A program made the position numbers and the translations under genes. A model generated the notes under the pieces. It worked only from the letters and a program-made list of their open reading frames with translations. It was not told the origin of the DNA and did no database searches. A DNA stretch of 64,000 nt from Tolypocladium sp. Sup5 PDA-1 (Eukaryota; Ascomycota; Sordariomycetes; Hypocreales; Ophiocordycipitaceae): contig JPHH03000053.1 of assembly GCA_000750105.3 (NCBI GenBank), positions 1 to 64,000 of the forward strand. Direction: 5' to 3'. Shown piece by piece: positions 63,212 through 64,000 of this stretch. Numbering within the stretch: the first letter of the stretch is position 1; the number at the start of each line of letters is the position of its first letter.

Positions 63212-63646
63212 TTAGAGGCAAACTGCAATCCTACTGTGGCCGCTGAAATTGCAATAATTGTGAGATTTGGTGCACTGTAAATCTCAAGGATTAGTATGTC
63301 TGTTGCTTAATTGGAAGCTTTAGATTTTATTTTGGGTTGGGCGAGCTCTGGGAGAGGGGGGTGGGAAGGGGGCTGGTTCTTACCAGGTAATCATTATGGC
63401 ATTTCGTGTTTCTGCTAATACCATTAATTTCGTAGAAGCAGTAGCCGCTTTGACTGGTGCATAACTGTAGCAAAATATCAGCTGTGTGAAAAAAGAGGTA
63501 ACTTGTTGTTACTGTTAGGTTATGGAGAAGCTGTGGATAAGTGTCGGGCAAGAATGTAGGGTGGTGTTTTCACTTACACCCTCAAAAATAGCGGCGAAGG
63601 CACTAGTAACGGCGGCGAGGCCCATATGAATGAATGAGGTCTTCAT
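63212..63646 (-). CDS. Small secreted cysteine-rich protein candidate (six Cys)
   Basis: Model with three exons: 63580-63646, 63384-63481, 63212-63274 (introns 98 and 109 bp), about 75 aa. The N-terminus MKTSFIHMGLAAVTSAFAA is a typical signal peptide with an AFA cleavage site. The mature part of about 55 residues has six cysteines, enough for three disulfides. Intron 2 has an ACTAAT branch-like site and a TTACAG acceptor; choosing it yields two of the six cysteines and an early stop. A TATAAA box lies about 105 bp upstream on the minus strand (63749-63756). Alternative donors for intron 1 (63579 or 63577) give different frames; the one chosen preserves the cysteine-rich frame. Families with this layout include effectors, hydrophobin-unlike secreted peptides and defensin-like proteins; none is recognised. 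No toxicity is claimed. Confidence 0.5.
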
Positions 63647-64000
63647 GATGGCGAAGTTAAAGCTTATTGTGAAAGCTAGTGAAGAAGGTTCTTGATTAGC
63701 TATGTTAATACTAATGAGAATCGAAAACATTAGGGGAGAAGGGCGGCCTTTATACTTTGATATCTATAGCTACATCCTTATATTCTGCATAACACTTGCC
63801 GCTTACATCTCTCGTATGCCGCCATCTTAAGTAGTTTACATAAAACAAACAAACTGCAGCTAGCATCCTAAAAATAGAGCCCGCCGTGGCATCCCCACCA
63901 CGCTGTAGGATGCAACATTGTGCAAAATGTTGCGAGAGTGAGTCGGAGTAGAATTCTCTGAATGTAACCTGATACTACGGTACTATCAGACTAAATGTCA
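63647..64000. promoter_or_regulatory. Promoter side of the small secreted protein gene
   Basis: Contains the TATAAA-like box (minus strand, 63749-63756). Beyond it the sequence is AT-rich; CGCCGTGGCATCCCCACCACGC near 63882-63904 is GC-rich and partly palindromic. No further gene seen up to the window end. Confidence 0.4.

Overview
The window is nuclear DNA of a filamentous ascomycete (Pezizomycotina, most likely Sordariomycetes/Hypocreales). Support for this: short 50-130 bp GT-AG introns with CTRAY-like branch points, GC-rich housekeeping exons, fungal families (SEC11, BRF1, an Hmp1-like protein, a CYP52-type P450), and AT-rich blocks with TA-biased decay typical of repeat-induced point mutation (RIP). 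Exon structures were worked out by hand from splice signals and reading frame; each spliced gene sums to an exact codon number.

Layout. 1-2805 is a decayed repeat zone: a Rep-like HUH fragment, an inverted repeat, a minisatellite, a tRNA-Arg-like gene with an insertion in its D-loop, and a tandem ~332 bp repeat carrying a 5'-truncated tRNA copy. 4.6-14.3 kb holds a CYP52-type P450, an acidic nuclear-type protein and a kinesin with an in-frame TAG. 14.6-17.0 kb is decayed sequence with a kinase-like pseudogene and an SDR fragment. 18-28.9 kb is gene-rich: a tetraspan membrane protein, SEC11, an Hmp1/CsbD-like protein, a six-TM membrane protein, a BTB protein, a DUF1349-type protein and an acidic-repeat protein. 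29.4-34.8 kb has an ABC-transporter fragment, an S9 dipeptidyl-peptidase-like gene and an alcohol acetyltransferase-like gene. 35-43 kb is accessory sequence with a divergent aegerolysin/MACPF-like pair among fragments (Myb-like, CHAT). 43.3-49.1 kb is core again: an SDR, BRF1 and a DUF1338 protein. 49-53.6 kb is a graveyard (L-amino-acid-oxidase-like pseudogene, second Myb-like copy).

The most striking unit is 53.6-60.2 kb: an intron-containing anhydro-N-acetylmuramic acid kinase (AnmK), an intron-containing N-acetylmuramic acid 6-phosphate etherase (MurQ), and, divergent from MurQ, a 13-exon MFS transporter. Together they could import a bacterial cell-wall amino sugar and convert it to GlcNAc-6-phosphate, which ordinary fungal GlcNAc catabolism can use. 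This is a bacterial peptidoglycan-recycling module inside a fungal genome.

The last 3.5 kb is repeat-decayed, with one broken unknown gene and a likely small secreted six-cysteine protein at 63.2-63.6 kb. Between the core genes lie long, apparently gene-free spacers, listed separately. All function calls are by eye; no database search was possible.
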